In this document: piece by piece, positions 25,135-33,039 of the stretch
Numbering within the stretch: position 1 is the first letter of the stretch
Layout of the letters: the number at the start of each line of letters is the position of its first letter
Assembly (NCBI GenBank): GCA_016789345.1
Contig: JAEURG010000251.1
Location: 1 to 37,733, forward strand
Reading direction: 5' to 3'
Origin: Anaerolineales bacterium
GTDB lineage: Bacteria; Chloroflexota; Anaerolineae; Anaerolineales; Villigracilaceae
DNA length: 37,733 nucleotides
Program-made: the position numbers and the translations under genes
Notes under the pieces: generated by a model
The model's database searches: none
Seen by the model: the letters and a program-made list of their open reading frames with translations, nothing else
What the model was told of the DNA's origin: nothing

Positions 25135-25161
25135 GTAGGGGCGAGGTCACCTCGCCCCTAC
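25135..25161. repeat. Palindrome, GTAGGGGCGAGG family, copy A
   Basis: GTAGGGGCGAGGT and ACCTCGCCCCTAC are perfect 13-base arms around one base. It lies between NeuB and the sulfotransferase gene. Other copies are at 31615-31641 and 35570-35597. Confidence 0.85.
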
Positions 25162-25169
25162 ATAAAAAT

Positions 25170-26051
25170 TTATTCGTTAACAACTCTTCTCAATTTCTTC
25201 ATTGAACCTTTTTCAGATTCATAAACTTTCTTAACACCATCACCTAATGAAGCCTCAGTAACGCGAATATATTTAACCAATTTTTCAAAACCACCAGGCT
25301 CAACAGATGCGGCTTGGTCACTGCCCCACATGGCGCGGTCTAATGTGATATGACGTTCAATAGATGTTGCGCCTAAAGCAATCGCAACAGCAGATGGCAC
25401 AAGCCCAACTTCATGACCTGAATATCCAATTGGATTCTTTGGAAATTCTTTGCGAAGCGTTTCAAGCATTTTGAGATTTAATTCTTCAGGCTCACATGGA
25501 TAGGTGCTGGTGCAGTGCATGATGACCAAATTATCTTCGCCAACTACATCTACACCTTTGTGAATTTGTTGCATGGTAGACATACCCGTTGAAATAATGA
25601 CAGGCTTACCAGTTTTGCGAACATACTTTAATAAATTGTGATCAGTCAATGAAGCGGATGGAACTTTATATGCAGGCGTATCAAATTTTTCCATAAAATC
25701 AACGGAGGGCTCATCCCACACAGAAACCATCCAATCAATTTTCTTTTCTTTACAATAGCGATCAATTTCCCGATATTGTTCTTCATTGAATTCAACTTTA
25801 TAACGATAATCTAAATAGGTAATATATCCCCAAGGTGTTTCGCGCATTTGTTTTTGTTGGTCGGGCGGTGTACAAACTTCAGGAGTGCGTTTTTGAAACT
25901 TGACAGCATCCGCGCCAGCATGTGCGGCGGCATCAATAATTTTCTTTGCAATATCCAAATCACCATTGTGATTGATTCCAACTTCTGCAATGATATAGGC
26001 AGGGTGACCATCACCCATCATTCGATTTCCAAATTTTATTTCACGAGTCAT
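25170..26051 (-). CDS. neuB: NeuB-type nonulosonate synthase lacking the C-terminal SAF domain
   Basis: A 293-residue enzyme that condenses phosphoenolpyruvate with a hexosamine-type sugar, giving a nonulosonic acid. The TIM-barrel signatures are all present: IIAEVGINHNGD (20-31), ADAVKFQKR (47-55), VPSASL, VIISTGMST (150-158), MHCTSTYPCEP, IGYSGHE and IERHITLDRAMWGSDQAAS. The family is usually about 340-350 residues, with an antifreeze-like SAF domain at the end. This protein stops near residue 290, where that domain would start. Only about 35 bases, a palindrome, separate it from the next gene, so no missing part is nearby. It could make sialic, legionaminic or a related acid. It overlaps the NeuA fusion gene as ATGA. 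Confidence 0.84.
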   Translation of the reverse strand: MTREIKFGNRMMGDGHPAYIIAEVGINHNGDLDIAKKIIDAAAHAGADAVKFQKRTPEVCTPPDQQKQMRETPWGYITYLDYRYKVEFNEEQYREIDRYCKEKKIDWMVSVWDEPSVDFMEKFDTPAYKVPSASLTDHNLLKYVRKTGKPVIISTGMSTMQQIHKGVDVVGEDNLVIMHCTSTYPCEPEELNLKMLETLRKEFPKNPIGYSGHEVGLVPSAVAIALGATSIERHITLDRAMWGSDQAASVEPGGFEKLVKYIRVTEASLGDGVKKVYESEKGSMKKLRRVVNE

Positions 26052-27268
26052 TTTTTCTCCTTTAAAATAATTTCACATAATTCACGGATTGCTCCATGCC
26101 CACCATTTTTTGTCAACACAAAATCTGCGGCGCGGATAATTTCAGGATATGCATCTGCCACTGCCACAGACCAACCTGCAATTTCAAAACATGGAAGGTC
26201 ATTCAAATCATTACCTACATAGATGACATTCTCCGCTTTGATATTTTTCTTTTCTAACACTTCACGCATCACACGACCTTTATCCTGCATCCCAATCCCA
26301 TGAATGGATTCTACTCCCATCTTTTTCGCCCGCGCTTGGACAACTCCATTTGGTTCAGAAGAAAGAATCATGAAATCAATTCCTTTTTCTTTCAAAGTTT
26401 TGATATGCATACTATCGCTTCTTGATGCCAAAACAGATTCTTTTCCATCTTGATCTGTAATCACAGAGTTATCTGTCACTACACCGTCAAAATCACAAAT
26501 GATTAACTTTATTGTCTCAGGTATTTGTTTGCGAGGTGATCTTGGCGATACAACTTCTAAACCACTATAAATCACAGCTTCATATTTTGACCAGTCAGAA
26601 AGTGTATCAATATCCACAGTATATTTTGAATCAATCACCAACGGATAAATCACATCACCCGTCAAAGATTTTTTTTCTGAAATGGTCGAAGTGCGAATCA
26701 CATCAATGTGACCAGTCTGCCAATACACTGGCGGAAGAATTTGACGAGGTGCATTATAGGGTTCTTTGATTCCATCTACTTCTAACAATGGATTCAAAGG
26801 TTTATCTTCACCATTAAATCGCCACATCTTGAACGGATTTTGACCTGCGACGACAACTCCACGTACACAATCAGCATCTTTATGATTTTGTAAAATACGA
26901 ATCGCATCATCAACCATTTCTTTCGGGCGAATCGGTGATGTGGGTCGTAATTGAATAATGATGTCAGGTCTATATCCTTCTACATCTTCTAACCATTTCA
27001 AAGTATGTTCAAAGACGGGTAAATCTGTCGTTTTATCTTGTGAAATTTCAGCAGGGCGAAGAAAGGGTGCCTCTGCTCCCCATTCACGAGCAACAGTTGC
27101 AATCTCTTCATCATCTGTTGAGACAATAATTCTTGTCACCAACTTAGATTGTTTCGCCGCGGCAATACTCCACGCGATTAATGGATACCCAGCAAAACTG
27201 CGGATATTTTTTCGCGGAATACCTTTCGAACCGCCACGAGCAGGGATAAGTGCAAGAATTTCAGTCAT
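26048..27268 (-). CDS. neuA: CMP-nonulosonate synthetase fused to a KdsC-like HAD phosphatase
   Basis: A 406-residue bifunctional protein. Residues 1-230 form an acylneuraminate cytidylyltransferase: IPARGGSKGIPRKN (8-21), IIVSTDDEEIA, IIIQLRPTSPIRP and DIDTLSDW. Residues 250-406 are a C0-type HAD phosphatase: IICDFDGVVTDN supplies the nucleophile and acid Asp residues, SSEP is motif II and YVGNDLNDLPCFE is the metal-binding motif. All HAD residues needed for catalysis are present. A phosphatase next to NeuB suggests that dephosphorylation of a 9-phosphate intermediate and CMP activation happen on one chain. Vertebrate CMAS has the same domain order. It precedes NeuB with a 4-base overlap. 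Confidence 0.85.
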   Translation of the reverse strand: MTEILALIPARGGSKGIPRKNIRSFAGYPLIAWSIAAAKQSKLVTRIIVSTDDEEIATVAREWGAEAPFLRPAEISQDKTTDLPVFEHTLKWLEDVEGYRPDIIIQLRPTSPIRPKEMVDDAIRILQNHKDADCVRGVVVAGQNPFKMWRFNGEDKPLNPLLEVDGIKEPYNAPRQILPPVYWQTGHIDVIRTSTISEKKSLTGDVIYPLVIDSKYTVDIDTLSDWSKYEAVIYSGLEVVSPRSPRKQIPETIKLIICDFDGVVTDNSVITDQDGKESVLASRSDSMHIKTLKEKGIDFMILSSEPNGVVQARAKKMGVESIHGIGMQDKGRVMREVLEKKNIKAENVIYVGNDLNDLPCFEIAGWSVAVADAYPEIIRAADFVLTKNGGHGAIRELCEIILKEKK

Positions 27269-27357
27269 TAGTTATCAGTTGATTGTTGGTAGTTGGTTGT
27301 AGTTAATTGTTAATTGAGAAAGAAGCCATCAACTATTAACTGTCAACCACCAACGAA
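27269..27357. repeat. Low-complexity GTTGGTAGTTGGT-type gap sequence
   Basis: The 89-base gap has GTTGGTAGTTGGTTGTAG on one side and CAACTATTAACTGTCAACCACC on the other, roughly inverted. It resembles a dispersed intergenic repeat. I see no gene in it. Confidence 0.45.
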
Positions 27358-28182
27358 TTACCACGCCGTCCAACCACCATCTACAATCAAATTATTTCCT
27401 GTCATATATGAAGAAGCATCAGAAGCAAGGAATAACAATGCGCCGTTCATTTCATCTTTCTTTGCCATTCTACCTAAGATTGTTTTAGCAGAATAATTTT
27501 TTACGAAATATTCTTCGTGGTTATTAAAGACACCGCCTGGCGTTAAAGCATTGACTCGAATTTCTGTCTCTGCATAATAAGCGGCGAGATATTTTGTAAA
27601 ACCCATCACACCTGCTTTCGTCACTGTGTAATAAACAGGTTTATAAGCAACACGTTTTCCATCTTTGATGTAAATTCTTTGGTCGGGTCCGTTTAATCCA
27701 TAAGTGGAGCAGATGTTGATAATACTGCCTTTTTTATTTTTCACCATTTGTTTTGCACAGGCTTGCGTTACCAAAAACATTCCCGTTAAGTTTACATTCA
27801 TCGCCGCGTTCCAATCCGCAAGCGGATAATCTTCAAATGCACCGGGAGCGATTCCTTTTTCTAAAGCAGTCGCATCAAACTTTGGGTCAAGTGCGGCGGA
27901 GTTAACTAAAACATCCAAACGCCCAAAAGTTGAAGTTACTTTTTCAACCATTGCATTTACTGATTCAGGTTTTGTAATATCAGTCGCAATGCCTAAAGCG
28001 TTGTATCCGTTTTTCGTAAGCGTATCAACTGTCGCCTGAATCAATGAAGCGTTTAAATCCACAACTGCAACCGATGCGCCTGCTTCGGATAATGTTTTGC
28101 AAAACTCCGCGCCAATTAATCCAACGCCACCAGTAACAACTGCAACTTTATCTTTCAAAGAAAATTTTTCAAATATTGTCAT
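27358..28182 (-). CDS. SDR-family oxidoreductase
   Basis: A 274-residue classical SDR. The N-terminus has VVTGGVGLIGAEFC in place of the more common TGxxxGIG, with Asp in VVDLNAS suggesting NAD(H). NSAAL, the catalytic serine in NICSTYGL, the YYTVTKAG pair and the terminal NLIVDGGWTAW are present. It is co-directional with NeuA and NeuB and differs from the SDR at 11461. Campylobacter PtmA, an SDR of a legionaminate locus, is a possible functional counterpart, but I cannot establish orthology. The likely role is modification of an amino-sugar intermediate. Confidence 0.78.
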   Translation of the reverse strand: MTIFEKFSLKDKVAVVTGGVGLIGAEFCKTLSEAGASVAVVDLNASLIQATVDTLTKNGYNALGIATDITKPESVNAMVEKVTSTFGRLDVLVNSAALDPKFDATALEKGIAPGAFEDYPLADWNAAMNVNLTGMFLVTQACAKQMVKNKKGSIINICSTYGLNGPDQRIYIKDGKRVAYKPVYYTVTKAGVMGFTKYLAAYYAETEIRVNALTPGGVFNNHEEYFVKNYSAKTILGRMAKKDEMNGALLFLASDASSYMTGNNLIVDGGWTAW

Positions 28183-28202
28183 GTTTTCTCATTTACAACT
28201 TT

Positions 28203-28255
28203 TGGAGTCAAGTGGCTTGCCACTTGAACTTACAAGAGCAAGCTCATGCACTCCA
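28203..28255. repeat. Nested inverted repeat between GT-C and SDR genes
   Basis: The outer arms TGGAGT (28203-28208) and ACTCCA (28250-28255), and an inner 8-base stem TCAAGTGG/CCACTTGA (28208-28227, loop CTTG), form a compact multi-stem element. Confidence 0.6.
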
Positions 28256-28257
28256 TA

Positions 28258-29796
28258 TTATGGGTAGGCTGTGTAAATTGTATCGTTTTGTTTATCAAAC
28301 GCAAGATACAAACCTTCACTCAAAATTTGATACACCGCTTGTGTCTGTGCATCTTTGCTGACATCAAAAAGTGCGAGGACTGCTTCGCCTGATAAAACAT
28401 CTTTTTGCAAATTTGCAACACCTGATTCAAACCCGCCTCTTTCTTGACCTGTAACTGGGTCAACGAGGTCGGGCAATACATACGCCCCACGATTTGTGTA
28501 GAGATACACTGCGGCGGCTTCGTTGGTGTAGATGCGTGTGCCTTCGGGCAAGTTGCGTAAAAATTCCATCGCTTCTGCATCGAACCATTGAAACGAAGCA
28601 TATCCTTGTCCGCCTTTGCGGAGGTCGGTGATGGTGGTTGTGATTCCAGATAATGATAATGTGATAATAAATAGAAAGAGGAAAGCGGAAAGATATTTTT
28701 GTTTATGCCAAAGTTGATTTAAGAAATAAATGCCCATGATTAATAGGCTAACAAAAATCGGTGACAAGATTCTTAATTGAAATTTTGTGCTGGCATCAAA
28801 CCAAGTCATGGACGAAATGATAGAAGCAAGATAACCAAAGATGTAAAGTGTAGAAATGAAAGATAGTATTTCTGGCGTTTCAGTGGGGGGTTGGAAAAAC
28901 TTTTTTAATCCTTTGTATAACAGCCATGTCAACAAAATTAATAGAATGATAGAAATAATTACGATAAACAAATTTGGAATCCGCATGAGTTCGCGCCGCC
29001 AAGTTTCAAACGGCATGAAAAAAAGTGAGAAGTTGTAAATTCCCATTTCAATGTTTTCGGCAGTGATGGGGTGATACACAATTGTGCGATTTGTAGCACT
29101 ATCTGCTAATAAACGATTGCGGATGCTCCAGCCGAGTGCAAATGGAATGAAACTTCCAATAAAAATTGTGGCGCGAGAAAGTTTCCAACTCCACGGGTGT
29201 TTGAGCAGAATTAAACTGACGAGAAATGTAGCGAATAATGCTAAACCTGCGTAACGGGTTAAGTATGCTAAGCCAACCAAACAGCCAGTGATAATTAACC
29301 AACGTTTTTGTTTGAGTTGAAAGTAATAGTAAAAAGTTAAGAATGATGCGAGTGTGAGAAAAATATAAAGTGGTTCGCTCATGGCGGTGGTGTGCAAGCG
29401 AAATAATGAGTGATTGACTAAAAATAAAATTGCTAAAGCAACACCCGCAATTTGTGATTTGGTCATCTTCCAGCCGATGATGCCGAGCAGAAAAATGTTT
29501 CCGCCAAATAATAATGAGTTGATGAAACGCGTGCCACGCAGAGGGTCTAAGCCACTTAATCCAACCAAAGCAAGTAGTGATGAAAAGCCTGGTGGAAAGT
29601 GAGTCATAGGTTGGTTACTCGCTAACCACAATTCTCGATAGCCATCTCCGTTCAAAATGCTTCTTGCGCCTGCAATGTAGGCAATTGAATCATCGAACAG
29701 TCCCAGCCCTTGCGGAGTCGCATATAGGATGAGAAAAGTTCCAATTACAGCAAGCAGGATGAAGGTTAAGAAAGAAGCGAAATGGGGTTTGGTCAT
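28258..29796 (-). CDS. GT-C glycosyltransferase-like membrane protein (ArnT/PMT_2-like)
   Basis: A 512-residue protein with about 11-12 helices. The first loop has GLFDDSIAYIAGA, with an Asp pair, followed by THFPPGFSSLLA and LTRYAGLAL, blocks typical of bacterial PMT_2/ArnT-like enzymes that add a sugar from a polyprenyl phosphate. A soluble C-terminal domain spans about residues 420-512 (RIYTNEAAAVYLYTN). It lies between the SDR and the PAPS synthetase gene. Substrate and acceptor are unknown. Confidence 0.7.
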   Translation of the reverse strand: MTKPHFASFLTFILLAVIGTFLILYATPQGLGLFDDSIAYIAGARSILNGDGYRELWLASNQPMTHFPPGFSSLLALVGLSGLDPLRGTRFINSLLFGGNIFLLGIIGWKMTKSQIAGVALAILFLVNHSLFRLHTTAMSEPLYIFLTLASFLTFYYYFQLKQKRWLIITGCLVGLAYLTRYAGLALFATFLVSLILLKHPWSWKLSRATIFIGSFIPFALGWSIRNRLLADSATNRTIVYHPITAENIEMGIYNFSLFFMPFETWRRELMRIPNLFIVIISIILLILLTWLLYKGLKKFFQPPTETPEILSFISTLYIFGYLASIISSMTWFDASTKFQLRILSPIFVSLLIMGIYFLNQLWHKQKYLSAFLFLFIITLSLSGITTTITDLRKGGQGYASFQWFDAEAMEFLRNLPEGTRIYTNEAAAVYLYTNRGAYVLPDLVDPVTGQERGGFESGVANLQKDVLSGEAVLALFDVSKDAQTQAVYQILSEGLYLAFDKQNDTIYTAYP

Positions 29797-29804
29797 AAAG
29801 CGGT

Positions 29805-29857
29805 GTGCGTCGCACTTAACAGGTCAAGAAAATCTAAACCTACAAAGTGCGACGCAC
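29805..29857. repeat. Inverted repeat, GTGCGTCGC family, copy C
   Basis: The arms GTGCGTCGCAC (29805-29815) and GTGCGACGCAC (29847-29857) are perfectly inverted over 11 bases. It lies between the PAPS synthetase and GT-C genes. Confidence 0.85.
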
Positions 29858-29868
29858 TCTTTTAAATC

Positions 29869-31596
29869 TTAATTGTGCGACAACACAAAACCTTGTTCTT
29901 CAAGGTATTTCAAAATAATGCGAGCATTCTCTTCGGGTGAAGAGCCAAAACCTTTGAGTGTGATTTCAGGGTTGATAGGTGATTCGTAGGGGTCATCCAC
30001 ACCAGTGAAGCCCATCGGTTTGCCATCTTGCATGGCTTGGCGGGCTTTGGCATATAAACCTTTTACATCGCGTTCTTCACAAATTTCAACCGGCGTATCC
30101 ATAAAGACTTCGATAAAATTTTCACCGACCATTTTGCGGGCTTCTTCACGTGTTGAACGATATGGACTAATTGCGGCACAAACTACTGCACCACCTGCTT
30201 TTGAAATGCCACCTGCTACGAAACCGATTCGCAAAATATTTGTATCGCGGTCTTCTTTGCTGAAACCTAAGCCTTTGGAAAGATGTGTGCGAACGACATC
30301 TCCATCCAGCACCATTGTTTCACGTCCACGTTCAAGTAATAAAGAAGTTAAAACAGAAGTTGTTGCAGATTTTCCTGAACCACTTAAGCCAGTGAACCAA
30401 ATACAAAAACCTTGTTTATGGCGTGCAGGATATGTTTCGCGTAAAATTTCAGCAGTTTCAGGGCGGGTGAACCATTCAGGTAAAAGTTTTCCTTTGGCTA
30501 AATAATCATCACGAACTTGTGTGCCAGAAATGTTTGCAACTTTTGCGCCTTTCGGTACATCTTTTTCTTCCACATATCTTTGTTCATCAGGAAGATAAAC
30601 CAGCATTTCAAACGGAATCATTTTGACTCCGATTTCCGATTCGTGTTGTTTCATCAATTCTTGCGCGTCATACGGACCGTAAAATGGTTTGCCCGTCGAA
30701 TCATTGCCTGGACCTGCATGGTCACGCCCAACGATAAAATGATTCGCTCCATGATTTCTGCGGATGATGGCATGAAGAATTGCTTCTTTTGGTCCAGCCA
30801 TTCTCATTGCCAATGGAAGCAAACTCAACATGGTGCTGTTTTTATCGTAATGATTATCAACTAATGCTTTGTAAGTTCGCACGCGAGTGTAATGGTCAAC
30901 ATCACCTGGTTTGGTTAATCCAACCACCGGATGAATAATCAATGAACCATTTACTTGCGCGGCGGCACGCTTGGTTAATTCTTCATGGATTCTATGTAAT
31001 GGATTTCGTGTCTGGAATGCTACAACATTGTCATGCCCCATTTTTTCAAGCATTTCACGAACTTGTGCTGGTGTGTGACGTAAATTCACAAAATCATAAT
31101 ATTTTGGTAAGTTCAACACTTTCATTGGACCAGAAATACAAACTTTTCCCCAACGAGCCATTTCAGAAACCATAGGATGTTTTGTATCTGTGGTGCCATA
31201 AGCGAGCGTGGCTTCTTTTTCAGCATCCCAATGAAATACTTCATCGAGAGTCATAATTGCAATCACATCGAAGTTTGAATTTCGTAGAACCAAGTCTTCG
31301 CCAACGGTTGGTAATTCTTTAGGGTCAGCAGTTAAAGTAATTGGCAATGAAAATAAAGTTCCATCCGCCAAACGCATTTCTTTCAACACGCGGTCATAAT
31401 CTGCTTTGCCCATGAACGTGGTCAATGGAGAAAAACCGCCCGTGGCGATTAATTCCAAGTCACATAAATTACGATTTGTGATTTTGATAGAAGGAAGTTG
31501 CGCTGCTTTCGCAAGCAATTCTTCGCGTTCTTTGCCTTCTACTACCAAATTTACAAGTTTGCCACCATAAGGGGCAATGAGTTTTGCTTTTGCCAT
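29869..31596 (-). CDS. Bifunctional sulfate adenylyltransferase / adenylylsulfate kinase (PAPS synthetase)
   Basis: A 575-residue fusion of ATP sulfurylase (1-390) and APS kinase (395-575). It should convert sulfate and ATP to APS and then PAPS. The sulfurylase signatures are QTRNPLHRIHE (195-205) and VGRDHAG (289-295). The kinase P-loop is GLSGSGKS (403-410), followed by DGDVVR and the AAISPYRSTR lid segment. Both domains look complete. It supplies the donor for the sulfotransferases in this locus, which is the likely reason for its location. GGAG lies 7 bases before the ATG. The 5' leader holds a palindrome (31615-31641) and a -10 element. Confidence 0.93.
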   Translation of the reverse strand: MAKAKLIAPYGGKLVNLVVEGKEREELLAKAAQLPSIKITNRNLCDLELIATGGFSPLTTFMGKADYDRVLKEMRLADGTLFSLPITLTADPKELPTVGEDLVLRNSNFDVIAIMTLDEVFHWDAEKEATLAYGTTDTKHPMVSEMARWGKVCISGPMKVLNLPKYYDFVNLRHTPAQVREMLEKMGHDNVVAFQTRNPLHRIHEELTKRAAAQVNGSLIIHPVVGLTKPGDVDHYTRVRTYKALVDNHYDKNSTMLSLLPLAMRMAGPKEAILHAIIRRNHGANHFIVGRDHAGPGNDSTGKPFYGPYDAQELMKQHESEIGVKMIPFEMLVYLPDEQRYVEEKDVPKGAKVANISGTQVRDDYLAKGKLLPEWFTRPETAEILRETYPARHKQGFCIWFTGLSGSGKSATTSVLTSLLLERGRETMVLDGDVVRTHLSKGLGFSKEDRDTNILRIGFVAGGISKAGGAVVCAAISPYRSTREEARKMVGENFIEVFMDTPVEICEERDVKGLYAKARQAMQDGKPMGFTGVDDPYESPINPEITLKGFGSSPEENARIILKYLEEQGFVLSHN

Positions 31597-31614
31597 TTTG
31601 TCTCCGTTTTATTT

Positions 31615-31641
31615 GTAGAGGCGAGGTTATCTCGACTCTAC
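31615..31641. repeat. Palindrome, GTAGGGGCGAGG family, copy B, in the leader of the PAPS synthetase
   Basis: GTAGAGGCGAGGT and ATCTCGACTCTAC form 13-base arms with two mismatches. It sits between the proposed -10 box and the start codon, so it would be transcribed into the leader RNA. Confidence 0.7.
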
Positions 31642-31658
31642 GAATTTATCAAGCCCCG

Positions 31659-31691
31659 ATTATACTCCAAAATTCAGTCGGTGAATTTTGG
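31659..31691 (-). promoter_or_regulatory. Possible promoter and hairpin upstream of the PAPS synthetase
   Basis: On the minus strand TATAAT occurs at 31664-31659; the -35 region is weak. Just upstream, CCAAAATTCA and TGAATTTTGG (31667-31691) form a perfect 10-base stem with a 5-base loop, overlapping where an activator or repressor could bind. Confidence 0.35.
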
Positions 31692-31774
31692 GCGGTTATT
31701 GTCGTCTTTCTTAAAACGGCGTGGTCATCTAGAAAATATACAAACAAAATCTAACTCACATCTTGTTACAGAAT

Positions 31775-31804
31775 CAAACAGACGAGCGTATGCCCGTCTG
31801 TTTG
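31775..31804. terminator. Stem-loop downstream of the fasciclin gene
   Basis: CAAACAGACG (31775-31784) and CGTCTGTTTG (31795-31804) form a perfect 10-base stem with a 10-base loop, about 40 bases past the fasciclin stop. Neither strand has a clear T-tract, so termination is likely but not certain. I see no gene in the rest of the gap 31597-31843. Confidence 0.5.
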
Positions 31805-31843
31805 ACTTACACTAACCATAAAGAGGAGAGGATATGGGTACGT

Positions 31844-32821
31844 TTATTGAGGAGGGAGGAGAACCGCATCAATGACGTGTATTACACCGTTGGATGTTTC
31901 AATATCAGTGATGATGACTTGCACGGTGTCGTTCAAAAATACTTTACCGTCTGTGACTGTGATTTTGATATCTTTGCCAAGCACAGTTGGTGCACTAGTG
32001 AGACCAACAACATCTGCCGCCATTACTTTACCTGAAACAACATGATAGAGCAAAATGTCAGTTAGTTGTTGTTTATTTTCAGGCAAGAGCAAACTTTCGA
32101 CTGTGCCGGCAGGTAAAGCGGCAAACGCATCGTCAGTTGGTGCAAACACGGTGAACGGACCTTCGCCTTGTAATGTTTCAACTAAACCAGCGGCTTGCAC
32201 AGCGGCAACCAAAGTGGTGAAGCGACCATCAGCCACGGCAACATCAACAATCGTATTGGATTCTTCCGCAGTAGGCGGCAATAACACTGCATCAATGACG
32301 TGAATCACACCGTTTGAAGTCTCAATATCTGTAATGATGACTTGCACCGATTCGTTGAGGTACACATTGCCCATATCTACTTTGATGGCAATGTCTTGAC
32401 CAAGTACAGTAGGCGCACTGGTGAGCCCAACGACATCCGCCGCCATCACTTTTCCAGCCACAACATGGTAGAGCAAAATGTCAGTTAGTTGTTGCTTGTT
32501 CTCAGGTAAGAGCAGGCTGTCTAATGTGCCTTCTGGTAATGCGGCAAAGGCATCATCAGTTGGTGCAAACACGGTGAAAGGACCTTCGCCTTTGAGGGTA
32601 TCTACTAACTCAGCGGCTTGTACAGCGGCGACCAAAGTGGTAAAGCGACCATCAGCAATAGCAGTGTCAACAATATCTGCTAATTCAGGCTCAGGTGTTG
32701 CTGTTGGCTCTGGCATGGCAGTTGGCTCAGGTGCCGGTGTGGGGGTAGCGGCAGGCGCACACGCCGCTAAAACAAGGGAGACTACGAGAAGCAGTCCGAG
32801 GGATAGGGAATTTCGTTTCAT
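31844..32821 (-). CDS. Lipoprotein with two fasciclin (FAS1) domains
   Basis: A protein of about 325 residues, exported and lipid-anchored. The signal peptide ends at the lipobox LVLAAC, with Cys21 as the modified residue, followed by a Pro/Thr/Ala/Glu-rich linker (about 22-45). Two FAS1 domains follow, at about 47-182 and 190-325. Each contains [37 protein letters not shown] and [13 protein letters not shown]. The domains are nearly identical at DNA level, offset by about 423 bases (141 codons), so they are a recent tandem duplication. A likely role is adhesion to surface glycans or cells. The open frame extends to 32923, but AAGGAG lies 10 bases upstream of the ATG at 32821. Confidence 0.9.
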   Translation of the reverse strand: MKRNSLSLGLLLVVSLVLAACAPAATPTPAPEPTAMPEPTATPEPELADIVDTAIADGRFTTLVAAVQAAELVDTLKGEGPFTVFAPTDDAFAALPEGTLDSLLLPENKQQLTDILLYHVVAGKVMAADVVGLTSAPTVLGQDIAIKVDMGNVYLNESVQVIITDIETSNGVIHVIDAVLLPPTAEESNTIVDVAVADGRFTTLVAAVQAAGLVETLQGEGPFTVFAPTDDAFAALPAGTVESLLLPENKQQLTDILLYHVVSGKVMAADVVGLTSAPTVLGKDIKITVTDGKVFLNDTVQVIITDIETSNGVIHVIDAVLLPPQ

Positions 32822-32895
32822 TTTCTTTTCACTCCTTATATAAATATATGTTTGGATACGAAAACTTGCACAGGTTTTGCAAAACTTATAAAGGT

Positions 32896-32923
32896 ATTGT
32901 ACAGTTATTTTAATCAAAGTCAA
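32896..32923 (-). promoter_or_regulatory. Strong sigma70-like promoter of the fasciclin gene
   Basis: On the minus strand TTGACT (32923-32918) and TACAAT (32901-32896) are separated by 16 bases. A perfect palindrome, GTTTTGCAAAAC (32874-32885), lies just downstream and could bind a regulator. Confidence 0.75.
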
Positions 32924-33039
32924 GCAATGTCCAACTTCATTAATAAGACTATTATTCTTAACTGGGATTAAGTTTGGAGATTTTTTGAGTCAGTAATTTG
33001 TTTCCCCACTCAACAAACTTACTTCCATAAAATCACCAA

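Noticed and set aside
25135..25170. A lost SAF domain of NeuB after a frameshift
   Set aside because: Only about 35 bases, mostly a palindrome, lie before the next gene, too few for the domain in any frame.
27269..27357. A regulatory RNA or short gene in the gap before NeuA
   Set aside because: Low-complexity GTTGGT-type sequence with no start, ribosome-binding site or stable stem.
31834..31875. Plus-strand 13-codon frame after GAGGAGAGGAT
   Set aside because: It overlaps the end of the fasciclin gene, has no promoter and no conserved feature.
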